Below are positions 8,890 through 18,687 of a DNA stretch of 64,000 nt, in pieces (positions within the stretch are counted from its first letter, which is position 1; every line of letters begins with the position of its first letter). Under the pieces are notes generated by a model. The model saw only the letters and a list, made by a program, of their open reading frames with translations. It was not told where the DNA came from and searched no databases. This DNA is from Cylindrotheca closterium (taxonomy: Eukaryota > Bacillariophyta > Bacillariophyceae > Bacillariales > Bacillariaceae), in contig CAKOGP040000158.1 in the NCBI GenBank assembly GCA_933822405.4, positions 25,926 through 89,925 on the forward strand, in the 5' to 3' direction. A program made the position numbers and the translations under genes.

Positions 8890-11701
8890 ATGTCGGAATC
8901 TGTGGATACAGCCAAAGCGGCAGCAAAGCTAGAGGCAATTGAGGCCATTAATCGGGAACCGTCTTTCACAGCTGAAGTGAAGTCGGCGCTCATCGAAGCC
9001 TACTTGCAAGAAGATATCAGTGTGGAAGGAGCTCAATCCACGCAATTGAGTTTCATTGTTGGATCGAAAGCAGCTGCACCGCGGGAAGACCGGAACGAAA
9101 GTGACATTTCGACAAAGAGAGATTTGATTGCTGCAATTTATCAAGACAATACCCTTAGTCCGAAAGAGAAGCACTTGCAAGTTCAGGCATTGGTTGGACC
9201 CGACCAACCAAACTTTGTCCAAAATGGCACCGCCAATGCGCGTGGAAGAGCCGTTCAAGCAATCTACAAGGATGATACCTTGAGCCCAAGAGAAAAACTG
9301 GAGCGTGTCCACGTGCTAATGGAAGCAAATGCGGCTCCTGCCAGAAACACAACTTCGAGACTTGCCTCGGCACTGGCAAGGCGACGCCGACCACGCCCTG
9401 CAGTAGAGATTGTGAGTGTGTCCCCCGATCACATTTCCAGCTCGGTTACTGGAGACTCTGTCTCGCAATTGGAACAAGATAGCTACTTTAAAGACGAATT
9501 CAGTAAAGGGAGCCGAAGCCATCCAAGCGATGATGGAACGCGAACATATGGCAGGTCGGAAGCATCAACAAAGCAATCAAACTCATTGGTCGTTGATACA
9601 GATACCCTCAGTGATATTTCTGACGGCCAAGACAACAACAAGCGTCTTTACGTTATGCTTTTTTGTGCTGTCGTCTTCTTTTGGGCTATCGTCGGTCCTC
9701 TCTTGGGATCATACTGGGACGATATCACAGGAAATGGTGATAAGGGAACCGTCTTTGAGATTTCTACTCTCAGTCCCACGGCTTTCACTACACAAGAGCC
9801 AACGGCAATGGTGCACTTCCCTCCAAGTACAAACCAATGCTTGAGAATCAGTCAAGGCAACAGTGTCTTTGGTCAAGAAGAAATGGCTATCAAGTCCTTC
9901 AGACTTGATGTGGACGTGACTCTGAATCTTGCCACCAGTGACGCCTCATCATTGATGGACACAGTTGCAGAAGCCATGCAACGGATCTTGGCCCCAACTC
10001 TCGCTGGATGCCCCAAGAACTTGTTGGTATCAGCCCAAGGCGTACGTGGGAGAGATCGACGAAGGCTAATTAAAGATTATGTTGTTGGAAGCGCCAAGGT
10101 CGAGGCCGTTCCTGGTAGCGACAATGGCAACTGTGCCCAAAACTACAATGCCTGTTTTCGAATGAAGGTTGCGTTGGAGCTCTACATGAAGGGGTACGAG
10201 AGTAACTTGCGAGTCATCAATCACATCAACGGTATCTTCGGACGAAAGGACTTGTTCAACGTATTGGAACTTTCAGCTCCATTTGAAGATGTTGAGGTAA
10301 TCAACGTTCTTGCAACAGCCGAGACTACTGATGTTCCCACCAGCGAGCCATCTTTGCCTCCCACTGGCAAACCAACAGGAGCTGTTACCTTGACTCCCAC
10401 AAGATCTCCAACATTGTCTCCAACAGGCAACACCCGTATACCCACCCGTTGGCCAACAAACAGACCAACTCCTGCTCCTCAAACTCCTCCTCCCACCATG
10501 TCACGAAGGAGCCACATTGAGCAGTCTTTGAGAAACATTCCCTTGACCAATGTTGACGCTTACGATTGGCTCTTCAATGCCGATTATTGGGTGCCTAGTA
10601 CATTGACTGCCAGCACTGACGCAGGAGTTTGGATCGATCGCTACGTCCTGATGACGCTGTACTACACCAGTCAGGGACCAACATGGGGAATTCGCAATGG
10701 TTGGGGAGCGTCCATCAATCACTGCAGTTGGGTTGGAGTTTCTTGTCACTCCTCCAACAACCGAGTTTCCGGTGTCGAGTTGCGTGGAAATTTGATGATT
10801 GGTTCCTTCCCTCGAGAACTCATGGCATTGACCAAGCTGACAGCTTTGGATCTATCGCAGAACACTTTTGCTGGATCTCTTCCAACAGAAATTGGGCTCA
10901 TGACTGACCTTCGAACCCTAAATCTCAGTACGTTCGGTTGTATTCTTTGTTTGCTTGTCATTCGTAAAGCACTTCAGCTAACCTGTATATTACGCATCAA
11001 ATTTTATTGTTTCACAGACAGCATGGGGCTCACTGGGTCTATTCCTGACCGTATTGGTAACCTCTCCAACTTGAGATTGTTGGATATGTCCAATAATGCG
11101 ATGGAAGCCACGATTCCAACCCAAGTTGCTCGAATGACCAGTCTTCGAAGCTTTTTGATGCGTACGTTATCTTGATGGATGGCAATCAAGCATTCACACT
11201 ATACATTGGGGCCAGCTTTGTCTAACTTTCTCCTTCATAAATTGCACTTATCCTCACAGCGAACAATCTATTATTTGGAGAACTCCCAACTCAATTCCGC
11301 CAGTGCTCGAACATGGAATACTTTGATCTCTGTAAGTTGGACTTATGTTGGGCAATCATGTATTATTATTGTTTGCCACAATTGTAATGCAATTCGATGC
11401 CAAACTGACACTCATTCTTATTTTCTTCTTCATAGCCAATAACCAAATGAGTGGATCCATTCCTCGACGCATCATGGCCATGACCAATTTGGTCTTCTTG
11501 GGACTTGCCAACAACAACTTTCAGAACAACATTCCCTCCGAAGTTGTAGATCTGACCAAGCTTCAAATTTTGAGATTGGATGGCAACGAATTGAGTGGAT
11601 TCATTCCTGCCTTGCCACTAGGATTGGTTGATTGTACATTGGCCGGAAACAGCTTTTCAGAAGATATTTACTCGCTTCTTCGAGGATGCCGAGTAGAATA
11701 A
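8890..11701 (+). CDS. receptor-like membrane protein B: RK-IY repeats, TM, LRR ectodomain
   Basis: Four exons: 8890-10927, 11018-11161, 11260-11331 and 11436-11701. All introns are GT-AG and phase 1, and the product is 839 aa. The cytosolic N-terminus has two good RK-IY repeats (about 74-104 and 116-146, with IYQDNTLSPKEK and IYKDDTLSPREK). The membrane span is at 252-272. The shared ectodomain (316-473) has EAMQRILAPTLAGC. A Pro/Thr stalk is followed by an LRR N-cap (about 550-622, C-S-W-V-G-V-S-C) and about seven LRRs with NxxxGSIP/LP. The internal exons are 144 and 72 nt, exactly two and one 24-residue LRR units. The first intron (90 nt) has no in-frame stop, so its retention would keep the frame. 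Gene A lies upstream in the same orientation, so the pair probably arose by tandem duplication. Confidence 0.9.
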
Positions 11702-12826
11702 GCATATTGGGGGCTGCCGCTATCATTTCTAGAAACTACACATCACCAATGGTTAGAAGCAATCGATGAGAACGATTAGCTAGGTTAGTCTAGCTCTTTT
11801 AAATAGATATTATAATGCATTTTGTATGTTCAATTTTCAAGTAGATTGCTCCAAAGGTGTGGCCTTATATCTAACAATACGTGATTTCCAATCGGATGGC
11901 ATGAATATACCGGTACGCCTCATCGTGAGCAAATAATAACAATAAGTGATGGACGATGATGATTTCATATATGTGGATCGATCAAAATATTTGAAAGACA
12001 CTACGATGAGATGAAGGATAGCACCCACAATGATGCAATGCCAAGACTTGTCAAAAATGATAGTCTATCCCATTGTATAAATCTCTTGGATGACTCTTTT
12101 CACATGCCTTTTCATTTCAATATATGACAATACCCATCAAAAAGTCATTCACAATATAATTCGCCAAGATATGATGACTATTATTTGAAACGTCGGCGGT
12201 TTATGCAATCAATAATTCACAAATAATTTGGACAATTCAAATTCAACTCGACTTTGCCATGCCATTGCTGTCGCAATCAATTGCGAAGGATACAGTTTCC
12301 TTGCCTGTGCAATGACTAGAATACGAACTATACAATGGGCCGGTCATTGGCAACGCAACACCGCATACTGCGTATAAAATACAATATGGTATAATATGTA
12401 TCTCATCATCGCGCAGTCGATCTCGCGTCCTATGCATTTTTGAAACTACTACTCCTGTTCACCACATCTCTGTTTCCCATTTATCAATATGGCGCATCCG
12501 ATGATTGATTGATTGATTCATTCTGACATGGGATAGAGGTTGAAAAAAGTGCGATCTATAACATTATTAGCATTCTGGATGCGTGATGGGATGCTCTCGG
12601 ACTGCTGTATTATTGGAACCATTTGTGCATTTTGAATATGGTCATGAGTCCATCTTGATGGGGCAGCAATATGATACGTCAAAGCCTCCCCACAGTTGCC
12701 AGGAGTATATCACAAACTGTCCTTGAGTTGCTTTCTCTTTCCGGCGTCTAAATCTTCATTGATGATGCACCGAATACTGAATATACACTCATATCCAAGG
12801 CCCATTCCACAAGCTCATTATTGCTC
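11702..12826. other. intergenic, no gene seen
   Basis: AT-rich DNA between convergent genes. Short ORFs on either strand lack coding character. It contains one TACCGGTA palindrome (11918-11925) and a short GATT run near 12505. I see nothing else. Confidence 0.6.
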
Positions 12827-13339
12827 TTACTGCGCCTTCTTTACTCGTTCCAACCATTTTGGCCAGAATTCAACAAATTGCTTTAGCCCTTCCGTTGCCG
12901 TTTCAACTCCTCCTGCATAACTGATTCGAAATCGTCGATCCCCAATTTGTGGCAAACTTTCAAAGTCGGTCCCCGGTGTGAATGCCACGTGACATTCTTC
13001 CAACAGAGCTTGACACATGGCCACACTTCCATGGCCAGGAGCCACATTCTCGTCGCCTAGATCCACATAGACATAGAATCCACCATCTGGCGGTGCTACA
13101 TTCTTCTTTCCCTCTTGCGAAAACTCTGGAATTTGTTGCAAGTAATCCAGGATAATGGTCCGACTCTTTTGATACTTTTGCACGTGTTGTTCCAATTCTG
13201 CAATCGTCTCGGATTCCCAGCATTTCAGGGCAGCCGTTTGAGAAATGGTGGGTGCATTGATAAACATATTCTGCTGAAGTGTATTAATAGGATCAATCAT
13301 GTGGTCAGGAATCACCATCCAACCCAGTCGCCATCCGGA

Positions 13340-13384
<45 letters not shown>

Positions 13385-14205
13385 CGGAGAAAAGCGATGA
13401 GTTACAAGCGAGACGAAATAATAATGCCAACAGTAAAAGCATCATACAATTACTCACTTGAATAGTACTTGGAAAAGCTGTTAATGACGAACGCATTGGA
13501 AGAATAGGTAATGGCGGTTGCTTCAGGCATTCCATAGCTGATACCATGGTAGATCTCATCCGATAGAAAATGAATACCCTCCTCATCACATAATTGACAC
13601 AGATCCTTCAATTCCTCTGGTGATAGCATAGCTCCTGTTGGATTGGATGGACTACTCAATATCAACCCCTTGAGAGGAGGCTGACCTTTCTCCTTTCGTG
13701 TGTCAATGGCTTGCTTCAATTCCTTGGCCGTCAACTTGAATTCCGAGTTGATTTCCACACTCGCAAGATTGCAACCGAGTGCCTGAAGAATGTTGCGATA
13801 ACATGGATACCCACTGGATGCAATAGCGACAGTATCACCAGCATCAAAACAGCCAGTAAATGCCAAAAGAAAGGCTCCGCTGGAACCCGTCGTAATGACA
13901 ATATTTTCAATCTTGATGTTGTTTGCCCCGTATTTCGTCAAGTAAAAGTCGGCAATCTTTTGTCGGAGTGCCAACAGTCCAAAGGCATCCGTGTATCCCA
14001 TGGTTTGTTCGCCAGCAAGTGCGGCTTGGGCAGCGCTTGCCACTAGAGCAGGTGCCCCTGATTCGGGTTGTCCCACTTCCAAATGCCAGACCTTGTGTCC
14101 TTGCGCTTGCAATTCGTTGGCTCGTTTCAAAACGTCCATCACTTTGAACGATTCCACGGAGGACGATCGCTGGGACGCTGATGTTGGTGGTGACTGTGTT
14201 GACAT
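12827..14205 (-). CDS. class I/II PLP-dependent aminotransferase
   Basis: Two exons on the minus strand, 14205-13458 and 13341-12827, with a 116-nt phase-1 intron. The joined product is 420 aa, usual for fold-type I aminotransferases. Visible motifs are GYTDAFGLLALR (substrate and dimer region), SSPSNPTGA (Asn contacting PLP), SDEIYHG (Asp and Tyr contacting PLP), SFSKYYSMSGWRLGW (Schiff-base lysine at about residue 246, the junction lying three residues later) and RFRISYAGG (Arg binding the substrate carboxylate). The best fit is the aspartate/alanine/aromatic subgroup (bacterial AspC/PatA-like). The amino-acid substrate cannot be fixed by eye. No targeting peptide is evident, so it is probably cytosolic. 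Confidence 0.92.
13347..13383. repeat. (AT)n microsatellite at a 3' splice site
   Basis: An uninterrupted AT dinucleotide run of about 37 nt inside the aminotransferase intron. It stops only four nucleotides before the coding exon on the minus strand and occupies the place where a polypyrimidine tract is expected. Confidence 0.95.
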
Positions 14206-14764
14206 GTTCTACTGTATATGGTTTATTGTAAGTGTGAAGAAGTAGTACATAAAAGGGTTGCCTTGTTGACAACAGAGAAAATGACGGGCACTCTAGATAT
14301 ATACATGCGATAATATTTTATAATAAAAGGTGTCAGCACGCATATTCCACGTGGAGTCTATAGGTACCGGTAGGTCTGCTCAAACGATCGAGTGGTCTGC
14401 TGTGAGTAAAAGGCTGGCCAACCAACAAAAGCATAGGCAAGCATCTTCATTCTACTTCAAGGCATGCGTTCGAAGGTTTTATTAATTGTAAAGATTACGC
14501 ATTCTTTTTGCGGGCATTTGCTGTCACTGTTGTAGCTGAGACGATGGTACAGTACTTTCAACTTGAAAGGTACTAGCTTATATACCGCAGTACTATATCT
14601 TGACCATGTCAGACTTCAAATAATATAATAATATGCCATCTGTAAAATGTAATAATCTAAATCTTCTAAAGTATTATAATATCTTCCTAACCTAAAGGTA
14701 TATATGTATGTTGGCTTGTCGACCAACTCTTTTTATTTTTCTTCGTTTTCTCGTTGGTGGGATT

Positions 14765-14817
<53 letters not shown>

Positions 14818-14875
14818 CACTCGTTCCATGCCATGACCTTATTTCACTAAGGCATGACATTATATCTTCTCACTT
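14206..14875. other. intergenic, upstream of the aminotransferase
   Basis: No gene seen. It holds one TACCGGTA palindrome (14365-14372) and the GATT microsatellite at its left-to-right end. The promoter of the minus-strand aminotransferase should lie in the first few hundred bases. Confidence 0.6.
14766..14817. repeat. (GATT)n microsatellite
   Basis: About twelve perfect tetranucleotide units. Confidence 0.95.
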
Positions 14876-15568
14876 TTAAGACATCCATTGAGTAGGATGA
14901 GTTGTATCACTATCGCGACGCTTCAAATCGGAGACCACGTCTGGAAATTTTAGGCATTCCTTGGGCAAACCGTTCAAATGGACCAGATGGGTACTCAATT
15001 GTTGGCACATGACGTGATCAAGCTTCTTGGAAGGTTCGGAATGGAGCAACATTTCAGTGGGACCTGTATTGTGAGCGATAATGTAGAGTCGAGTGTTGAG
15101 ATCAAAGAATGGTGAGAACAATGGCGAGTGTGATCGATCATACAGGTACTCCAGCCAGCCAGCAGCACCAAACAAACTTACGCATATAGTCTTCCTGTCG
15201 GGTCGCAACATGATCCAACATGTGGTATGGGTCGGCAACAACACAGGTGAAAAAAAAAGGTTTTGTGAGTCGTTGAATCCAAAATAAGTCGGAGGTGGTT
15301 TCCTTTTACTCGGCGGGTGGTGACGCCAGTATATATACTGACACGACAACGACGGGCGGAAATCATCAAATAGTAGTAGTCCTGCAATCCTCAATGGCGC
15401 TTCGGAAAGTGGGACCACTCATTATACATCCATATGAAGATGATTTGACGTCTTGTGATCAAACATTCAAGTATGAGAACGCACCATCAAAAGATCGTTT
15501 TCGTTTTGTTCACTGAATCGACGAGCAAGGTTGACGGCCTTGGTGTGTTGAAAGTTGAGCTTATCCAT
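14876..15568 (-). CDS. possible four-exon gene, 118-aa unknown protein
   Basis: A single open frame can be assembled on the minus strand from 15568-15485, 15381-15310, 15194-15182 and 15063-14876. All junctions are GT-AG: GTGCGT, GTAAAA and GTAAGT donors, and GCAG, ACAG and ACAG acceptors. Phases agree throughout (84, 72, 13 and 188 nt, 119 codons with stop). The third exon would be a 13-nt micro-exon encoding EDYM plus one base. The intron before it ends in a long pyrimidine run. The product starts MDKLNFQHTKAV and ends in a polar tail. I recognise no family. A resemblance of YYYLMIS..IYTGVTT to the GIY-YIG core is weak and unsupported by the rest. The model is my own and needs transcript support. 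Confidence 0.4.
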
Positions 15569-16118
15569 AGTATTGATTGATTGGGAGTTTGTTTGTTTGC
15601 TTGTCGGCTGTATGTTTGTTTGTCTTCTTATTCTTTCTTTTGCTTTTGTGAGACTCTGGTTGACAACACCTGAAGACAGAAGTGTTCTCTTCTGGCATTC
15701 TTTTGCATCAACATCAGAACTCTTGTGGATATATTATATATACGATTCGTGATTTTGGTGTTCGGATCTCACCTTGCGTTTGGTCAGAGGAGTCAAATAG
15801 TTTTTACGAATGACCGACTGACTGGATCACTTACGTCAGTTTAAGTCTGTCCATTGGTCCGTGAAAATGCCAAGATTTCCTGACGATCGTGCGCGGTGAT
15901 GGCTGATGCATGGTATGGATGCGGCGATGACCTGTTTTTCCATCACCTTTCGTCGCATCCTAACCTTCTCATTGGCACTATCGCTTCAATCAGTTTGACA
16001 AGTACCTTTGCCCATAGTCGATAAAGGAATTGTTCAATCCATAATAGAGCCGAGAAACAACGTCAAAACACTTGATTTTAAATTTGATTTGATTTGATTT
16101 GATTGGAAAAAAAGACAG
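15569..16118. other. intergenic, promoter region of the PheRS gene
   Basis: No gene seen. There are low-complexity TTTG-type runs near 15590-15640 and a short (ATTTG)n run at about 16080-16104, just before the start codon. Confidence 0.55.
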
Positions 16119-18194
16119 ATGAGATTTCTACCAACTATTGTTCTCGTGGCGTGCACCACTTCATTGCAATCTGGCGCCGCCTTTGCCTTTCAATCCACTC
16201 CACTGCGATCCAATTTCGCCTCAACAACAACAACAACAACAAAGCAACATAATGATTGTTATCAACGAAGAAGCCATCAACATCATCAGCCACTGTTCAT
16301 GTCTTCTACCGAAGAGGTTTCCATTGCAGACATTCAAGCGGAACTCGAACAAGTCCAAGCAGACTTCACCAGCAAACTGGAAGCGTGTGAAAGTCTGGCG
16401 GCTGCTGAAGACTTGAGAAGAGAATATCTCAGCAAGAAGGGACCCGTCAACAAGAGTATGGTGTACATGCGATCGTTGCCAAACGAAGAGAAGCCCAAAC
16501 TCGGTGCTGTCGTCAACGCGGTCAAGGCCAATATGGATACCCTCATGGTAGAAGCTAAGGAACGTCTTGAATTTGCGGATATTGAAGAACAAATGAAGGC
16601 GGAAGCAATCGATGTCACTTTGCCTGGTATCGATCCCTATGGCAACGTTGGCCGTAGGCATCCACTGAGTATGACCATGGAAAAGGCCATTGATATTTTC
16701 ACTTCAATTGGTTACGATACAGTTACCAGTTGTGAGGAAAGTCCTGAAATTGAAACTGACTATTACTGTTTCGAGGCTCTAAACTGTCCAAAGGATCACC
16801 CCGCCCGTGACATGCAAGATACCTTTTACTTGACGGAGGATCGTGAACTGATGCTTCGCACGCACACCTCGGCCGTTCAAATTCGTCAATTGGAAAAGAG
16901 AAAGCCACCTCTACGTATTGTTGCCCCTGGACGTGTCTACCGACGTGATGACATTGATGCCACCCACTCTCTCATGTTCCATCAAGTCGAGATCTTGGCT
17001 TTGGAGAAATCAGGTGAATTGGATCTGGGACATCTCAAAGGAACCGTCGAGCACTTTTTGAAGGAAATGTTAGGACCTGCCATCAAGACCCGATTTCGAG
17101 GATCATTCTTTCCTTTCACAGAACCTAGCATGGAAGTGGATGTCTTTTTCCGCGGTAGATGGATGGAAGTTTTGGGATGCGGGATGGTGGATCCCCGCGT
17201 ATTGGAAAAGGCTGGTATTGATCCTGAGGAATACACTGGTTTTGCCGCTGGATTTGGTGTGGAACGTTTTGCCATGATTATTCATGACATTAAGGATTTG
17301 CGAGAGTTTGTCAAGTCGGATGTTCGATTCATCGAACAATTCCCATACTTTTACGATGATGGTAAGAGAGAGAGATAGAGTATACGTGTTGAAACTTTTG
17401 CGAATGGTTTGGGGTCATTCTATTATAATGTCAAACGCTTGTTTGCGCTCGTTCGCTTGCCATTTCTGATTGAATCAAACTGACTGACTCACTGTCTAAT
17501 CTCCTTCACAGGCATGGAATCCTTCTTGCGAGGAGAGAAACCTGAGAAAGAAGAGGATTTGCGAACTGATCAACTTCCACTGGAAATCATCGAAGAATAC
17601 GAAGACCTCAAAACTGCCAAGTACCCACCCAGAGAAGAGCCAGCGGCAGAAAAGAGCGAAAAGAAGACGAAGAAATCGGCTCCGGCACCAGCTGGTCCTG
17701 TTGACATTTCCAAGTTGGATATTCGTGTCGGCGTTATCAAAAAGGTTTGGGAACACGAGGAGGCTGACAAGTTGTACTGTGAAGAAATAGATCTGGGTGA
17801 AGAAGGCGGTCCTCGCCAAATAGCTTCTGGATTAAAGGCACACTACTCCTTGGAGGAAATGGAAGGACGCAAGGTCCTTGTATTGGCCAACTTGAAGAGT
17901 CGCAAGCTGGTGGGATTCCCTTCGCATGGAATGGTGCTATGCGCATCTTCCGAAGATGGCAAAGTCGAGTTTGTAGAGCCACCAGAAGGTGCCGAAATTG
18001 GAGAGCGAGTCATGGTGGAAGGCTTTGATGGAGAACCAGCAACCGAGAATCAAGTCATCAAGAAAAAGATGTTGGATGCCATCTTCCCCGACTTGGCTAC
18101 CGATGATTCGGGTGTTGCCACCTACCAAGGGAAGCCACTCTCAACCAGTGCTGGTGTTTGTACTTCTGGTGTCAAGAACTCTCCTATTGCATAG
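16119..18194 (+). CDS. pheS: plastid phenylalanyl-tRNA synthetase alpha subunit fused to EMAPII-type tRNA-binding domain
   Basis: Exons 16119-17361 and 17512-18194, with a 150-nt phase-1 intron (GTAAGA, CACAG), give 641 aa. Residues 1-24 are a signal peptide ending in SGAAFA followed by Phe (ASAFAP-like). A Ser/Thr-rich transit peptide runs to about 60, the bipartite signal of complex plastids. Then comes the bacterial PheS N-terminal coiled coil (65-160) and the class II catalytic core (180-412), with motif 2 GRVYRRDDIDATHSLMFHQVE shortened here to its key residues R-x-D and H-x-x-x-F-H-Q, and motif 3 GFAAGFGVERFAM. After a charged linker, residues 478-641 match the EMAPII/TyrRS C-terminal tRNA-binding domain (VDISKLDIRVG, NLKSRKLVGFPSHGM). 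A standard PheS ends near residue 412. The enzyme charges tRNA-Phe with a beta subunit, which diatom plastid genomes are known to encode. Confidence 0.93.
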
Positions 18195-18687
18195 GTAGAT
18201 TGCACACTATATCGCATAGATGAACTAACATTCCTTTTCATTTTGTGTCTCGCTTTGCGTAACGCAAAATGGCTGCTACTCCCTCACCTATGTAGTCCTG
18301 TTAAGTAAATCTAATCTTGGTTTACAATAAAGCCAACGTAGCATGGTGTTCTGCTCTTCGCTTCAGGTTGAGATCCTAATGCCAGAAGTAGAACGAAACA
18401 CGAACATGAAGATATCAGAGTTGGGGCTTCAGCAAATTAACCCTTCTGAAACCAACACAAAACTCAAAACTTGTGCATCATTTCACGAAATCATTGAATC
18501 ACTGTATTGTTCTCTATTTCTCCTCTTGAGGATGCCCTATTCTACCATTGCACTAGACTACTGCGTCTACTGTTATTTTCCAAACTAGTTCTGATGCTGG
18601 CACTATTACTACAGTCTACTACTACTATATACACATCACAAGTTACAATTGCTCCAATAATTCAACTTTTGAATCATCCTGAATCCT
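18195..18687. other. intergenic between convergent genes
   Basis: This should contain the 3' UTRs of the flanking convergent genes. No gene seen. Confidence 0.6.

Noticed and set aside
10928..11017. Uninterrupted 761-aa ORF reading through the first intron of gene B
   Set aside because: The 90-nt insert breaks an LRR with a hydrophobic Cys-rich stretch, and GT-AG splicing restores the LRR consensus exactly.
15178..15387. GIY-YIG endonuclease reading of YYYLMIS..IYTGVTT
   Set aside because: Only a short resemblance; the conserved Arg, Glu and Asn positions of the family cannot be placed in the spliced model.
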